Source: SAR202 cluster bacterium
GTDB taxonomy: Bacteria > Chloroflexota > Dehalococcoidia > Lucifugimonadales > UBA826
Direction of reading: 5' to 3'
Assembly (NCBI GenBank): GCA_009392675.1
Contig: VFFY01000117.1
Span: forward strand, 1 to 14,688
DNA length: 14,688 nucleotides
The translations under genes were made by a program, and so were the position numbers. A model generated the notes under the pieces. That model saw nothing but the letters and a program-made list of their open reading frames with translations, did not search any database and had not been told where the DNA came from. The stretch's first letter is position 1; the number at the start of each line of letters is the position of its first letter. Shown one piece after another: positions 14,075 through 14,688 of this stretch.

Positions 14075-14488
14075 CTAAGCTGGTTTCCATTTCGGAATCG
14101 CAATTTCCTCATTAATATCATCAAACACGACTTTTAATTTCATGTCTAGAATGAGGTTTTCTGGGGTATTTTCTATTCCTACTATATTGGTCATCATCCT
14201 AGGGCCTTCATCAAGCTGAACGATTGCTATTGCATAGGGGGCATCTTCCTCAAATCCTGGCACAGGACGGTGATTTATCATATAAGAGTAAAGGGTTGCC
14301 AAGCCTGATGTTTTGAACCACTCAAGATTATCGGACAAACAGTTGGGACAATTCATTCTGGGGTAAAAAAACGGCTTGTCGCAGTTCAAACATCTCTGTA
14401 TCCAAAGCTCATGTTGCTTTGCCTTTTCCCAAAAAACGTCCGATTCTGGTGTTGGCACCGGAATTGGTTTGTTGTAACCACTACTCAT
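14075..14488 (-). CDS. DUF35 zinc-ribbon/OB-fold protein, thiolase partner
   Basis: This 137-residue protein has a helical start (SDVFWEKAKQHELWIQRC), a rubredoxin-like zinc ribbon with Cys33, Cys36, Cys47 and Cys50, and an OB-fold from about 60 to 135 (GLATLYSYMINH, PYAIAIVQLDEG). This is the DUF35 architecture. In known systems such proteins bind a thiolase-fold enzyme and help form the CoA or acyl-CoA binding site: the archaeal acetoacetyl-CoA thiolase/HMG-CoA synthase complex, Ltp2-ChsH2 in steroid side-chain breakdown, and BbsA-BbsB in toluene breakdown. The position directly upstream of a thiolase gene fits this. The ATG has AAAGGAG ten bases upstream, with an AAGGA closer in. It is the first gene of the minus-strand operon, behind a good promoter. 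Confidence 0.88.
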   Translation of the reverse strand: MSSGYNKPIPVPTPESDVFWEKAKQHELWIQRCLNCDKPFFYPRMNCPNCLSDNLEWFKTSGLATLYSYMINHRPVPGFEEDAPYAIAIVQLDEGPRMMTNIVGIENTPENLILDMKLKVVFDDINEEIAIPKWKPA

Positions 14489-14560
14489 ATCCTTAATACT
14501 CCTTTTTATAAATACTACAAATTTAAAGGCTAAATAATTTGTACAGAAAACAATATTCGG

Positions 14561-14590
14561 ATTGTATTGACGGTAAGCATTCTAGGTCAA
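14561..14590 (-). promoter_or_regulatory. Candidate sigma70-type promoter of the DUF35-thiolase-alaX operon
   Basis: On the minus strand TTGACC (14585-14590) and TACAAT (14561-14566) each match the consensus at five of six positions, with an 18-base spacer. Transcription would begin near 14554, about 65 bases before the DUF35 start. TTGAC/GTCAA arms (14567-14571 and 14586-14590) form a short inverted repeat across the spacer, which could be an operator or chance. Confidence 0.55.
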
Positions 14591-14688
14591 TAAACACCGG
14601 CAAATTAATAAAATTTCGATCTCAAAATCAAGCCTTGCAATGTTAGAATCAGACTATAACTCTTTTGAAACAATTAATTTAAGAGCAT

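Overview
The window looks like chromosomal, mostly housekeeping DNA from an AT-rich, compactly organised free-living bacterium. Several features together suggest a Chloroflexota lineage such as marine SAR202/Dehalococcoidia-like bacteria: an HtpX protease followed by a PspAB-like protein, MFE-2-type SDR paralogs, a thiolase paired with a DUF35 zinc-ribbon protein, and an XdhC plus MobA-like maturation pair. This assignment is an inference from gene content, not a demonstrated placement. I see no rRNA, tRNA, CRISPR array, transposase, integrase or prophage gene.

Layout. (1) 35-3252, plus strand: two paralogous short-chain dehydrogenases, a CvpA-family membrane protein and a small HNH endonuclease, possibly one transcript. 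(2) 3272-4306, minus strand: the DNA polymerase III delta-prime clamp-loader subunit (holB). (3) 4459-5974, plus strand, divergent from holB: htpX and a PspAB-like gene, a membrane-stress pair behind a recognisable promoter with repeats around it. (4) 5975-6293: a 319-base gap holding a possible membrane microprotein on the minus strand. (5) 6294-8192, plus: an ABC-F ribosome-associated ATPase. (6) 8211-9981, minus: an XdhC-family protein followed by a MobA-like nucleotidyltransferase, together a molybdenum-cofactor maturation pair with no molybdoenzyme gene in view. (7) 10147-10806, plus: a stand-alone Lon N-terminal-domain protein. (8) 10826-14488, minus: from the right, a DUF35 zinc-ribbon/OB protein, a thiolase-fold enzyme and an AlaX-type tRNA-editing protein as a likely operon, then a PLP aminotransferase with its own candidate promoter.

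How they work together. The two ends carry acyl-CoA-type chemistry: an SDR pair on the left and a thiolase/DUF35 pair on the right. In the SDR pair the second protein keeps Ser-Tyr-Lys, while the first keeps the cofactor loop and Tyr but has Val for Ser and Thr for Lys. This resembles heteromeric SDRs with one dead subunit, such as BbsC/BbsD of anaerobic toluene degradation. That pathway also uses a thiolase with a DUF35-type zinc-finger subunit (BbsB/BbsA). The resemblance is the most interesting lead here, but the two pairs are about 11 kb apart, so a shared pathway is only a hypothesis. Three of the start codons used here (XdhC, aminotransferase, HtpX) lie downstream of the longest open frame, because upstream bases or family N-termini point to the shorter form.
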